64,000 nucleotides of DNA from CAWFMO01 sp963817065 (lineage in GTDB: Bacteria; Actinomycetota; Thermoleophilia; Solirubrobacterales; 70-9): assembly GCA_963817065.1 (NCBI GenBank), contig CAWFMO010000002.1, positions 248,001 to 312,000 of the forward strand. Reading direction: 5' to 3'. Of the stretch, positions 8,344 through 15,935 are shown piece by piece. A model generated the notes under the pieces. It did no database searches, was not told the DNA's origin, and saw only the letters and a list, made by a program, of their open reading frames with translations. Positions within the stretch are counted from its first letter, which is position 1. Each line of letters opens with the position of its first letter. Position numbers and translations under genes: made by a program.

Positions 8344-10125
8344 TCAGGACATCCCCGTCGGCGTGTGCTGGACCTTGCGGACCATGCCCTGGCCGTTGTA
8401 CATGTGGACGCCGCACGGCAGGCACGGATCGAAGCTCCGCACCGCCCGCATGATGTCGATGCCCTTGAAATTCTCGGGCCCGTTCTCCTCGAAGATCGGC
8501 GTGTTCTGCACCGCATCCTCGTAGGGGCCCGGGGTTCCGTAGGTATCGCGCGGGTTGCTGTTCCACGGCGTCGGCGGGTAGGGCTGGTAGTTCGCGACCT
8601 TGCCGTCGCGGATCACCATGTGGTGCGAGAGCACGCCCCGGGCGGCCTCGCAGAATCCCACCGAGACGGCCTCCTTGGGGACCTTGAAGTCGTTCCACGA
8701 CTTCGTGCGGCCCTCGCGGACCTCGGTCAGTGCCCGCTCGAGGCAGTGGAGGCCGATCAGCGCCGAGTAGGCCTGGTGGTAGGTCCGGGCGCGATCGCGC
8801 TCGATCGCGTTCGACTTCTCCGGGATCTTCCACTCGAGCTCCATCTCGGGCTTCGAGGCGGTCCTCGGCAGCGTCATCTGGATGCTCGACCCGGTCGCCT
8901 TCGCGTAGCCGAAGTCGACGAGGCCGGCCTTCGCCGTGACCCACTGGCGCGCGAACGGGCCGCCGCCGGTGTCGCTGGCGACGTAGGTGTCGTTGCGCGC
9001 GTCGTACATCCGCGGCGAGGCGACCCAGCTGTACTTGTCCTGGAAGTCGCGCTTCTGCGGCTTCGGCAGCGTGACCTTGTTCCAGGGGTGGCGCTTGTCG
9101 ACCGGGTTGCCGAGCGGGTCCTCGGTGACGAAGGTCTCCTCGTCGGTCCAGTCGTCGAAGTACGACGACCCGAGCAGGATCCGCATCATCAGGTTGATCT
9201 CGACCAGATCGGTCGTGATCAGCTCGCCCTTGAAGACGACGCCGGGGGTGACGTATCGCTTGTTCCCCCACTCGTTCATGTTCTTGTAGTCGTAGTCGAC
9301 GTAGTCGGGGTCGTCGAAGTAGCCCCAGCAGACGAGGTCCGTGTCGCGGTAGCCGACCATGTCGTACCCCGGCAACTCCTGGAGGAAGAAGTCGTAGAGG
9401 TCGTCGTGCATCGGCACCGAGCGCTTGACGTAGTCGATGTAGCGCATCAGCCGCACGTAGTAGTCGGTGCAGGTCTGGTGCGTGATGTCGACCGTGACCC
9501 CGCCCGGCATGATCGTCGAGGGGTGGGTGTGGCGACCGCCGAACAGGCAGTACATCTCTCGCGTGTAGCGCGCCACCTGCAGCGTCTCGAGGTAGAAGTC
9601 GCCGGTGAACGGGTTCAGCGCCCGCATGATGTCGGCGATCGTCTTGTAGCCGTGGATGTCGGATCCCGGCGCCGGAGTCGACTCCGCCTTCTGGAGCAGC
9701 GACGGGTTCGTCTCCTTGACCATCTGCTCGCAGAAGTCGACGTTCGCCATGCAGTCGTTGAAGATCGCGTGGTCGAACATGTAATCCGCGGCCTCGGCGA
9801 GGTTGTAGCCGAGGTCCCCGAGCGCGGGGGGCTTGACGCCGTAGGCCATGTTCTGGTTCAGGCACGACGTCGTGCAGTGGTTGTCGCCGCAGATGCCGCA
9901 GATCCGGCTGGTGATGAAGTGCGTATCGCGGGGGTCGATCCCTTTCATGAAGATGTCGAAGCCGCGGAAGACCATCGAGGTCGACCAGCACTTCTCCACC
10001 TTTTTCGACTCGAAGTCGATCTCCGTATGAATCCCGAGGCTGCCGACGATCCGCGTGATCGGGTCCCAGGACATCTCCTTGACGGCGACCTTCTTCTTCG
10101 TGGTCGGGGTTTCCGTTGTTGCCAT
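8344..10125 (-). CDS. hhyL: [NiFe]-hydrogenase large subunit, group 1h
   Basis: Catalytic subunit carrying the Ni-Fe(CN)2(CO) site that splits H2. 593 aa. The L1 motif RICGICGDNHC supplies Cys76 and Cys79, and the L2 motif DPCLPCGVH near the end supplies Cys568 and Cys571. Both match the group 1h (actinobacterial high-affinity) signatures. The 19 residues after His574 (MYNGQG...PTGMS) should be removed by the maturation protease encoded downstream. It starts at ATG 10125 behind an AGGAGGAG ribosome site. Lies 51 bases downstream of hhyS. Group 1h enzymes oxidise trace H2 in air and feed aerobic respiration during starvation. Confidence 0.97.
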   Translation of the reverse strand: MATTETPTTKKKVAVKEMSWDPITRIVGSLGIHTEIDFESKKVEKCWSTSMVFRGFDIFMKGIDPRDTHFITSRICGICGDNHCTTSCLNQNMAYGVKPPALGDLGYNLAEAADYMFDHAIFNDCMANVDFCEQMVKETNPSLLQKAESTPAPGSDIHGYKTIADIMRALNPFTGDFYLETLQVARYTREMYCLFGGRHTHPSTIMPGGVTVDITHQTCTDYYVRLMRYIDYVKRSVPMHDDLYDFFLQELPGYDMVGYRDTDLVCWGYFDDPDYVDYDYKNMNEWGNKRYVTPGVVFKGELITTDLVEINLMMRILLGSSYFDDWTDEETFVTEDPLGNPVDKRHPWNKVTLPKPQKRDFQDKYSWVASPRMYDARNDTYVASDTGGGPFARQWVTAKAGLVDFGYAKATGSSIQMTLPRTASKPEMELEWKIPEKSNAIERDRARTYHQAYSALIGLHCLERALTEVREGRTKSWNDFKVPKEAVSVGFCEAARGVLSHHMVIRDGKVANYQPYPPTPWNSNPRDTYGTPGPYEDAVQNTPIFEENGPENFKGIDIMRAVRSFDPCLPCGVHMYNGQGMVRKVQHTPTGMS

Positions 10126-10176
10126 TTGTCTCTTCTCCTCCTGTTGAGCTCTAAGTGCTGACGGGTTGCCGTTCGC

Positions 10177-11265
10177 CTACGACCCGGGCGGCGCGTAGCC
10201 GGCCGAGCGCGACTTGTAGCCGGAGCTGATTTCGTTGCCGGGCTTGCGCCAATCCGGCTCTTTGTCGTACTTGTTCTTGATGTTGCGGCGGCGGCCCCAG
10301 CGCACCAGCGGGCCCCAGGTAAAGCGCTCCATGTTCGACGCGAGACTGCCCATGAAGTCCTCTTCCATGAACGGCATGTACTTGTCGGGGAAGCCGGGCA
10401 TCGTGCAGGCCATGCAGATCCCGCCGACGTTCGGGCAGCCGCCGCGGCCGCTCTGCCAGCCGCGCACCGGCACGTTGCACTTGACCACCGGGCCCTTGCA
10501 TCCGAGCTTGACCAGGCAGCGATGGTCGGAGCCGTATTCGGTCGCGAAGTCGCCTTGCTCGGCGAACCCGGCCCGGTTGCAGCCCTCGCGGACCGTGCGG
10601 CCGAACAGCCACTTGGGCCGCAGCGCGTCGTCGAGCTCGGGCACCGGCGCGCGCCCTGCGAGGTGCAGCGCCAGGTAGAGCAGTGCCTCGGTCATGTTGT
10701 CGGGCTGCGCCGGGCAGCCGGGGATGTTGACGATCGGCAGGCCGGCGGAAGACTTGTAGTCCCAGCCGAGGTAGTCGGCGAGCCCCATGGCGCCCGTGGG
10801 GTTGTTCTTCATCGCCGGGATCCCGCCGTAGGTGGCGCAGGTGCCCACGGCGACCACCGCCGCGGCCTTTGGCGCCAGCCGGTCGACCCACTCGTTGGTC
10901 GTGATCGGCTGTCCGGTCGACGGGTCGTTGCCCATCCCGGTCCAGTAGCCCTCGCCGCTCAGCTCCTCGTTCGGGATCGAGCCCTCGACGACGAGCACGA
11001 ACGGGTCGAGCTTGCCGGCCTCGGCGTCGTACCAGGCCTGCATGAACTCGTCCCCGACCTCGTAGGCGAGCACCGGGTTGTGGACGATCACCTTCGGCAT
11101 CCCGGGGATCGCCTGGGTGATGATGTCCTCGAGGGATGGGTCCACCGCGGAGGTCATGGCGACGGAGTCGCCGTCGCAGCTCAGTCCGGTCGTCATCCAG
11201 ATGACGTGGGCCTCAACCGCTTCGGTCTTTGCTTGATCCGGTACGAACTCCGTGGCAGGTGCCAT
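10177..11265 (-). CDS. hhyS: [NiFe]-hydrogenase small subunit, group 1h
   Basis: Electron-transfer subunit with three Fe-S clusters. 362 aa. Proximal ligand positions read Cys30 (GLSC), Asp33 (where a Cys is usual), Cys143 (GTCATYGG) and Cys184 (IPGCPAQP). This 3Cys-1Asp set is known from the actinobacterial-type enzyme of Ralstonia. Medial/distal cysteines are 229, 250, 256, 263, 277, 284 and 287. In classical enzymes the distal His sits in a TVHxxC-like motif; here that motif reads TVREGC (Arg226). There is no Tat signal, so the enzyme is probably cytoplasmic-facing. An AGGAGG site precedes the ATG. Confidence 0.97.
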   Translation of the reverse strand: MAPATEFVPDQAKTEAVEAHVIWMTTGLSCDGDSVAMTSAVDPSLEDIITQAIPGMPKVIVHNPVLAYEVGDEFMQAWYDAEAGKLDPFVLVVEGSIPNEELSGEGYWTGMGNDPSTGQPITTNEWVDRLAPKAAAVVAVGTCATYGGIPAMKNNPTGAMGLADYLGWDYKSSAGLPIVNIPGCPAQPDNMTEALLYLALHLAGRAPVPELDDALRPKWLFGRTVREGCNRAGFAEQGDFATEYGSDHRCLVKLGCKGPVVKCNVPVRGWQSGRGGCPNVGGICMACTMPGFPDKYMPFMEEDFMGSLASNMERFTWGPLVRWGRRRNIKNKYDKEPDWRKPGNEISSGYKSRSAGYAPPGS

Positions 11266-11295
11266 TTCTCCTCCTGGTTGTTTAGGGGTGGTCCC

Positions 11296-12393
11296 TCAAC
11301 AGATCCTCGGCAGGGGGTCGCCGACCAGCTGGTCGAGGACCCTTCTGCCTCCAAACGCCGTCTCCACCAGGACCATGCCCGGCGGCTCCGTCTTCACTTC
11401 GCCGATCTCCGCGGCCCGTTCGCAGCCGGGCACGGATCTCAGCGCTTGCAAAGCCTTCTCTGCCTGATCGGGGGCGACGAACGCGACCATCACGCCCTCG
11501 TTGGCGACGTACATCGGGTCGATGCCGAGCATCTCGGCGGCGCCGGCGACGACCGGGTCGAGCGGGATCTCGGACTCGCTGATCCCGATCGAGACGCCCG
11601 AGGCGCGGGCGAGCTCGTTGAGCACCGAGGCGACGCCGCCCCGGGTCGCGTCGCGCATGCAGTGCAGCGACTCGCCCGCCGCATCGAGCAGCGCGTCGAC
11701 CGCCGGCCAGAGCGAGCGCGTGTCGGACACGATCTCGGCATCGAGCGAGAACTCGTCGCGGGCGAGCATGATCGCCGAGCCGTGGTCGCCGACCGTGCCC
11801 GAGACGATCACCTTGTCGCCCGGGGCGAGGCCCTTGGGCGAAAGCTTCGCGCGCTGGTCGATCTCGCCGATCCCCGCGGTGCAGATGTACATCTTGTCGG
11901 CGTGGCCGCGCTCGACGACCTTGGTGTCGCCGGTGACGATCTCGACCCCGGCGGCCTCGGCGGCTGCGGCGATCGCCTCGACCTCGGCCCGGAGCTCGTC
12001 GGAGGGCAGCCCCTCCTCGAGGATCAGCGAGAGGCTGATCGCCTTCGGCCGCGCCCCGGCCATCGCGAGGTCGTTGGAGGTTCCGTTGACCGCGAGCTCG
12101 CCGATCGAGCCGCCGGGGAAGCGGATCGGCCTGACGACGTAGCTGTCGGTGCTCATCGCGATCCCGAGCCCGTCGAACTGCACGACCCCGGAGTCGCCCA
12201 TGTCCTCGAGCGTCTCGCCCTCGCCCGCGAGCGCCGGCACCAGCAGGCCCTCGATCAGGGTCTGGGTCGCCTTGCCGCCCGCACCGTGGGCCATGGTCAC
12301 GGTCTCGTCCTTGAACCTGGGCCGCTTCGAGCGCGCGGTCTCGATGATCTTGAGCACCTTCTCCTCGCGCTCGCTGACGGCGCCGGTGCTCAT
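11296..12393 (-). CDS. hypE: HypE, cyanide-forming maturation enzyme
   Basis: Accepts the carbamoyl group from HypF on its C-terminal cysteine, dehydrates it with ATP to a thiocyanate and donates CN to iron on HypC-HypD. 365 aa, AIR synthase-like fold. The nucleotide-binding N-terminal half contains AHGAGGKATQTLIEG and DGLGIAMSTDSY. The C-terminus is PRIC, with the essential terminal Cys365. The stop is 30 bases from hhyS, and the start directly abuts the hypD stop. Confidence 0.97.
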   Translation of the reverse strand: MSTGAVSEREEKVLKIIETARSKRPRFKDETVTMAHGAGGKATQTLIEGLLVPALAGEGETLEDMGDSGVVQFDGLGIAMSTDSYVVRPIRFPGGSIGELAVNGTSNDLAMAGARPKAISLSLILEEGLPSDELRAEVEAIAAAAEAAGVEIVTGDTKVVERGHADKMYICTAGIGEIDQRAKLSPKGLAPGDKVIVSGTVGDHGSAIMLARDEFSLDAEIVSDTRSLWPAVDALLDAAGESLHCMRDATRGGVASVLNELARASGVSIGISESEIPLDPVVAGAAEMLGIDPMYVANEGVMVAFVAPDQAEKALQALRSVPGCERAAEIGEVKTEPPGMVLVETAFGGRRVLDQLVGDPLPRIC

Positions 12394-13509
12394 CTAGACC
12401 AGCTCCTTCTCGCGCGCGAAGCGGCCGTAGTTGTAATAGGCGGCGCAGGCGCCCTCCGGGGAGACCATGCAGGTCCCGATCGCGTGCTCGGGGGTGCAGG
12501 CGGTGCCGAAGACCTTGCACTCGAACGGCTTGATCACGCCCTTGAGGACCTCGCCGCACTGGCAGGCCTTGGGGTCGGCGACGCGGACGCCGGGGACCGA
12601 GAAGCGCTCCTCGGCGTCGAGCTCGGCGTAGGCCTCCGAGAGCTTGAGCGCCGACTGCGAGATGAAGCCGAGCCCGCGCCACTCGAAGTGCGGCCGCAGC
12701 TCGAAGACCTCGGCCATCACCTTGAGCGCGGCGACGTTGCCCTCGTAGGGGACGACGCGGCTGTACTGGTTCTCGACCTCCGCCCTGCCCTCGGCGAGCT
12801 GGTCGAGGATCATCCTGATCGACTGCAGGATGTCGAGCGGCTCGAAGCCGGCGACGACGACCGGCTTGCCGTAGTCGGCGGGGATGAACTCGAGCGGCCG
12901 GGCGCCGACGACCGTCGAGACGTGGCCGGGGCCGATGAAGCCGTCGAGGCGCAGGTCGGGCGAGTCGAGCAGCGCCCGCAGCGGCGGCACGATCGTCACG
13001 TGGCTGCACATGCAGGAGAAGTTCGTGATCCCCTCGGCCTTGGCGCGCTTCAACGTCAGCGCCGTCGAGGGGGCGGTGGTCTCGAATCCGATCGCGAAGA
13101 AGACGACCTCGCGCTCCGGGTTCTCCTTCGCGATCCGCAGCGCGTCGAGCGGCGAGTAGACCATGCGGATGTCGGCGCCCTCGGCCTTGACGTCGGTGAA
13201 GGTCTTCTCCGATCCGGGGACCCGCATCATGTCGCCGAAGCAGGTGAAGATCACGTCGTTCTCCTGGGCCAGCGCGATCCCGTCGTCGACGCGCCCCATC
13301 GGGATCACGCAGACGGGGCACCCCGGGCCGTGGACGAGCTCGACGTTCTCGGGCAGCAGGTCGTCGAGTCCGTACTTGTAGATCGAGTGCGTGTGCCCCC
13401 CGCAGACCTCCATGATCTTGTAGTGGTGGCCGGGCTCGACGCGGTCGAGGATCTGCGCGGCGAGCGCGCGCCCGAGCTCGGCGTCGCGGAACTCGTCGAC
13501 GAACTTCAT
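12394..13509 (-). CDS. hypD: HypD, Fe(CN)2CO assembly scaffold
   Basis: [4Fe-4S] protein that, with HypC, holds the iron while CN and CO ligands are attached. 371 aa. Key cysteines are Cys36 in MEVCGGHTH and Cys64/Cys67 in GPGCPVC. The C-terminal cluster-binding region has CQCGEVL, ECKVFGTACTPEHAIGTC and SPEGAC. Start chosen at ATG 13509 (MKFVDEFRD, the usual family start). A GTG at 13515 overlapping the hypC-like stop is possible and would add two residues. Confidence 0.96.
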   Translation of the reverse strand: MKFVDEFRDAELGRALAAQILDRVEPGHHYKIMEVCGGHTHSIYKYGLDDLLPENVELVHGPGCPVCVIPMGRVDDGIALAQENDVIFTCFGDMMRVPGSEKTFTDVKAEGADIRMVYSPLDALRIAKENPEREVVFFAIGFETTAPSTALTLKRAKAEGITNFSCMCSHVTIVPPLRALLDSPDLRLDGFIGPGHVSTVVGARPLEFIPADYGKPVVVAGFEPLDILQSIRMILDQLAEGRAEVENQYSRVVPYEGNVAALKVMAEVFELRPHFEWRGLGFISQSALKLSEAYAELDAEERFSVPGVRVADPKACQCGEVLKGVIKPFECKVFGTACTPEHAIGTCMVSPEGACAAYYNYGRFAREKELV

Positions 13510-13511
13510 GC

Positions 13512-13760
13512 TCACGCCGCCACCCCGCTCTCGACGCGGGCGATCGCGGTGCCGGCATGAACCAGCAGCGCGTCGCCGACCTCGACCGGGTGCACGAGCG
13601 CGATCTCGACCGACTCGTGCGCGTCGGGGTCGGAGACCAGCGCGCAGAGCGCCAGGTCGCGCTCGCGGTCGATCTTCAGGATCGTCATCGGAAGGGCCTC
13701 GTCTCCGCAGGTGATGCACCCGTCGAGGTGCTCGCAGCTGGCGGCGAGGTCCTCGGTCAT
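13512..13760 (-). CDS. HypC-family chaperone, atypical N-terminus
   Basis: 82 aa, small beta-barrel protein of the HypC/HybG/HupF type. The core (VHPVEVGDALLVHAGTAIARV) matches the family. The N-terminus differs: instead of Met-Cys it reads MTEDLAASCEHLDGCITCGD, with cysteines at 9, 15 and 18 that could bind metal. Classical HypC uses the Cys exposed after Met removal, so this copy probably works differently, perhaps as a partner-specific chaperone. It lies between hypC and hypD and its stop overlaps a possible hypD GTG. Confidence 0.88.
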   Translation of the reverse strand: MTEDLAASCEHLDGCITCGDEALPMTILKIDRERDLALCALVSDPDAHESVEIALVHPVEVGDALLVHAGTAIARVESGVAA

Positions 13761-13827
13761 CAGCCCGGGATCCGCTCTCCGCAGCCGGGCCGAAGCCGCC
13801 GCGATGCGTAGGGACAGTGGCGGCTGA

Positions 13828-14106
13828 TCACTCGATCACGCTCGCCTTCAGCTCCTCGAGCTCCTGCTCGTAGTCCTCGCCCATGCCCTCGAGCATGCGC
13901 CGGGTCGCGATCGCCTCTTCCTCGTCGACCTTCGAGATCGCGAAGCCGACGTGGATCAGGACCCAGTCGCCGCTGCCGATCGGCTCGCCTCCCTCGTCGA
14001 GAAGCCCGATGTTGACGTTCCTCTGAACGCCGGCAACGTCGACCTTGGCGAGGCGCTTGCCCTCGTCGACGATCTCAACTACTTGGCCTGGAATCGCCAG
14101 GCACAT
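13828..14106 (-). CDS. hypC: HypC, hydrogenase maturation chaperone
   Basis: Carries the Fe(CN)2CO unit with HypD and delivers it to apo-HhyL. 92 aa. The N-terminus MCLAIPGQVVEI exposes the essential Cys2, and the GDWVLIHVGFAISKV block is typical. The last ~25 residues form an acidic, probably helical tail. First gene of the hydrogenase operon; a candidate promoter lies about 80-107 bases upstream of its ATG. Confidence 0.96.
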   Translation of the reverse strand: MCLAIPGQVVEIVDEGKRLAKVDVAGVQRNVNIGLLDEGGEPIGSGDWVLIHVGFAISKVDEEEAIATRRMLEGMGEDYEQELEELKASVIE

Positions 14107-14184
14107 CGCGGAACCTCTCCTAGTACTCCTTGGCCAACGCTTTCACTGGTGTCGTGCCAGCGACCAAGTCGTCTTGATTGGCGA

Positions 14185-14213
14185 GGTATATCACCGAGAT
14201 ACGGCGCTCGCAA
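14185..14213 (-). promoter_or_regulatory. Candidate promoter of the hydrogenase operon
   Basis: On the minus strand, TTGCGA (14213-14208) and TATACC (14190-14185) are separated by exactly 17 bases, matching a housekeeping-type -35/-10 pair in an AT-richer intergenic stretch. The predicted start near 14178 would give a ~70-base leader before hypC. Assigned by eye only. Confidence 0.4.
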
Positions 14214-14239
14214 ATACGACGAAAACGGTCGGCTTTACA

Positions 14240-14271
14240 TTAGGTATCCCTAACCCATCTTTCTACTTAGG
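14240..14271. repeat. TTAGG half-site cluster in the divergent intergenic region
   Basis: TTAGG (14240-14244) and CCTAA (14249-14253) form a perfect inverted repeat with a 4-base spacer. A third TTAGG lies at 14267-14271. Downstream is a second small palindrome, GTACT-TC-AGTAC (about 14282-14293). Together they sit between the divergent hypC operon and the 109-aa gene and could bind a regulator. The rest of 14107-14341 shows no gene. Confidence 0.3.
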
Positions 14272-14341
14272 CAGCTTCAGTAGTACTTCAGTACCACTTT
14301 CTTGGAGCGCTTGATTCGCGTTCGGTTCGCCGTCGTGGACA

Positions 14342-14671
14342 ATGATGCGCGTGAGCGAGAGGTCGGAGCGAGCACTGGGCGAGAAGGTCTTCGACGGCGA
14401 GAGCTATCGCCCATTCGGCGAGTACACGGCCGCCGACGCGACCGGTCGCGCCGACGAGCTCAAGGAGATGACGGGCTTCGGCCCGACGATGCGCGTCCGA
14501 CTCGTAGCCCAGGGCTGGCGCGAGCTGGCCCGGTCACTCGAGCAGAGCGGCGCCGCGACCGTCGCGGCGCTTCCCGCCGAGCAGATCGAGGAGTACGCCG
14601 AGAAGTGCTGGGTGATCCAGCCGGAGAAGGGCCTGATGTCGGACCCGCCGCCAGACCCTCCGCCGGCCTAG
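14342..14671 (+). CDS. Hypothetical protein (109 aa), divergent from hydrogenase operon
   Basis: 109 aa, soluble, mixed charge, not recognised. Contains FGPTMRVRLVAQGWRELARSLEQ, a predicted helix, and ends in a proline-rich tail (DPPPDPPPA). One Cys (EKCWV). Two ATGs in tandem (14342, 14345) make the start ambiguous by one residue. It shares its upstream region with hypC in opposite orientation, so it could be co-regulated with the hydrogenase; there is no direct evidence. Confidence 0.6.
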   Translation: MMRVSERSERALGEKVFDGESYRPFGEYTAADATGRADELKEMTGFGPTMRVRLVAQGWRELARSLEQSGAATVAALPAEQIEEYAEKCWVIQPEKGLMSDPPPDPPPA

Positions 14672-14693
14672 GTAACCCGAGCCCTGGAGAACC

Positions 14694-14927
14694 TCACTCC
14701 TCCTTGTTGTCGCGCTCCGCGGGCTCGCCCTCGGGCGGGTTCGGTTCACCGCCGTGCCGTGCAGCCGATTCACCCTCCTGCGGATTGCCGCGGGTCACAT
14801 CAGACTCGGCGCCACCCGCGGCATCGGTCTGCGTCCCGAGGCCGCGATCGCCCTCGCCGGTGCCCTCGCCGGGCTCCGGGTTGTCGCCTCGCTTTCCACC
14901 TTCTTCACCGCTTTTGTCGTCGGTCAT
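14694..14927 (-). CDS. Small acidic hydrophilic protein (77 aa)
   Basis: 77 aa, rich in Gly, Glu, Asp and Pro, no hydrophobic core, so probably disordered. Starts MTDDKSGEEGGK behind a strong ribosome site (AGGAGG, 5 bases from the ATG), which decides the start against a longer in-frame reading. No Cys. Function unknown; composition resembles stress-related hydrophilic proteins. Divergent from a second acidic small protein at 15048. Confidence 0.6.
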   Translation of the reverse strand: MTDDKSGEEGGKRGDNPEPGEGTGEGDRGLGTQTDAAGGAESDVTRGNPQEGESAARHGGEPNPPEGEPAERDNKEE

Positions 14928-14988
14928 CTTTCCTCCTCTTGTTGGCTTCATACCGGGGTACCCGTGGTTGGTCTCGCGACACGCCGCG

Positions 14989-15013
14989 GTTTCCTCGCCC
15001 ATGCGTGGGGTAT
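14989..15013 (+). promoter_or_regulatory. Candidate general-stress (SigB/SigF-type) promoter
   Basis: GTTTCC (14989-14994), a 13-base spacer and GGGTAT (15008-15013) resemble the GTTT / GGGTAT promoter class of stress sigma factors. It lies 35 bases before the ATG of the 81-aa acidic protein. A diverged copy of the GGGGTAnCCGTnG block occurs 52 bases upstream (14955 on). Confidence 0.35.
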
Positions 15014-15047
15014 CCGTAGCTGGGAACCCGCAATCGAGGAGGATGCG

Positions 15048-15293
15048 ATGCCGGACGAGAAGGGCAATACGACGGCCGACGAAGCAGACGAGGACGTAAC
15101 CCCCGAGACCTCGCAGCACGCCTACAAGGAGGGCCGTGAGGAGGATGTCGAGGGATCGATCCCGAGCGGGGACAAGGACCCCGAGGACGCCACCAACACG
15201 GGCGGCGCAACCTCAGGCGGCCCTCCGCGCGAGGCGGGCCAGACCCCCGAGGAGGACCCCTCCGAGGTCGAGCACGACGCCGAAGAGAACTAG
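15048..15293 (+). CDS. Small acidic hydrophilic protein (81 aa)
   Basis: 81 aa, strongly acidic (MPDEKGNTTADEADEDV...), Gly/Pro/Glu-rich, no predicted globular core, probably intrinsically disordered. The start at ATG 15048 is fixed by GAGGAGG about 6 bases upstream; an in-frame reading further upstream is not protein-like. A SigB/SigF-like promoter candidate precedes it. A short hairpin (TGCCC-TTGA-GGGCA, 15312-15325) follows the stop. Function unknown; a stress-induced hydrophilic protein is a plausible guess. Confidence 0.6.
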   Translation: MPDEKGNTTADEADEDVTPETSQHAYKEGREEDVEGSIPSGDKDPEDATNTGGATSGGPPREAGQTPEEDPSEVEHDAEEN

Positions 15294-15337
15294 GAGTTCC
15301 CTTCGAGCATCTGCCCTTGAGGGCACCCGTGCTCGTT

Positions 15338-15366
15338 TTGACTTTGCGCGGCCTCCCCCCTATCCA
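15338..15366 (+). promoter_or_regulatory. Candidate promoter of the secreted 183-aa protein
   Basis: TTGACT (15338-15343), a 17-base spacer and TATCCA (15361-15366) lie immediately upstream of the ribosome site GGGAGGG and the GTG start at 15382. This implies a short leader of about 10 bases. Confidence 0.4.
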
Positions 15367-15381
15367 TGTTGGGAGGGACTT

Positions 15382-15933
15382 GTGAGCCGGACGCTCCAGC
15401 TGTGCTTGACCGCCGCCGTGATCGCGGGGCTGGCCGCAGCGCCCGTCGCCGACGGCCAGACCACGGCACCGACGAGGGCTGAGTACGTTGCCCAGGCCGA
15501 TCCGATCTGCAACGCGTCGACGCGTGCCCAGGGGAAGAACTTCAACCAGGCATTCAAGGGCGTCCAGCCGGGGGACTTCAAAGCGACTGAAGACCCCGAG
15601 GAGATCATCGCCGAGCTCAACAAGCTCTTCCGGCCGCTGGGCAGGGCAATGGTCAGCGGATCTCGCGGCCTCCGTGCCACGGTCGATCAACTCGCGGCGA
15701 TACCCCGACCGCTCGCTGACGCCTCCAAGCTGGAGTCGTGGATCGCCAACCTCGTTGTCGACGTCAAGCTCAGCAAGAGAGCCGGACAGGCGCTGAAGCG
15801 CGGTCGATTGAAGGTCGGATTCAAGCGGTTCGACGCCCTGCTCAGCCACATCGAGGAAACGAACGCGATCGTCGCCGGATTCGGGTTCCGCTTCTGCGGC
15901 GACCCAGCTGACCAGCATGTCGCGCCCTTCTGA
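15382..15933 (+). CDS. Secreted small protein with N- and C-terminal Cys (lipoprotein-family relative)
   Basis: 183 aa. The signal peptide (residues ~1-27, ending PVADGQ) lacks a lipobox Cys. The mature part begins with AEYVAQADPICNAS and ends GFRFCGDP. This layout (EYVAQ...xxxC at the start, a single CG near the end, helical middle) matches the lipoproteins at 35915 and 37050, so I place it in the same paralogous family. The middle is helical and basic. Start GTG 15382 follows GGGAGGG. Function unknown; the two cysteines may pair outside the cell. Confidence 0.7.
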   Translation: MSRTLQLCLTAAVIAGLAAAPVADGQTTAPTRAEYVAQADPICNASTRAQGKNFNQAFKGVQPGDFKATEDPEEIIAELNKLFRPLGRAMVSGSRGLRATVDQLAAIPRPLADASKLESWIANLVVDVKLSKRAGQALKRGRLKVGFKRFDALLSHIEETNAIVAGFGFRFCGDPADQHVAPF

Positions 15934-15935
15934 CG

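Noticed and set aside
10522..13560. 1012-codon plus-strand frame opposite hhyS, hypE and hypD
   Set aside because: No start context or domain, and its translation mirrors the third-base bias of the real minus-strand genes.
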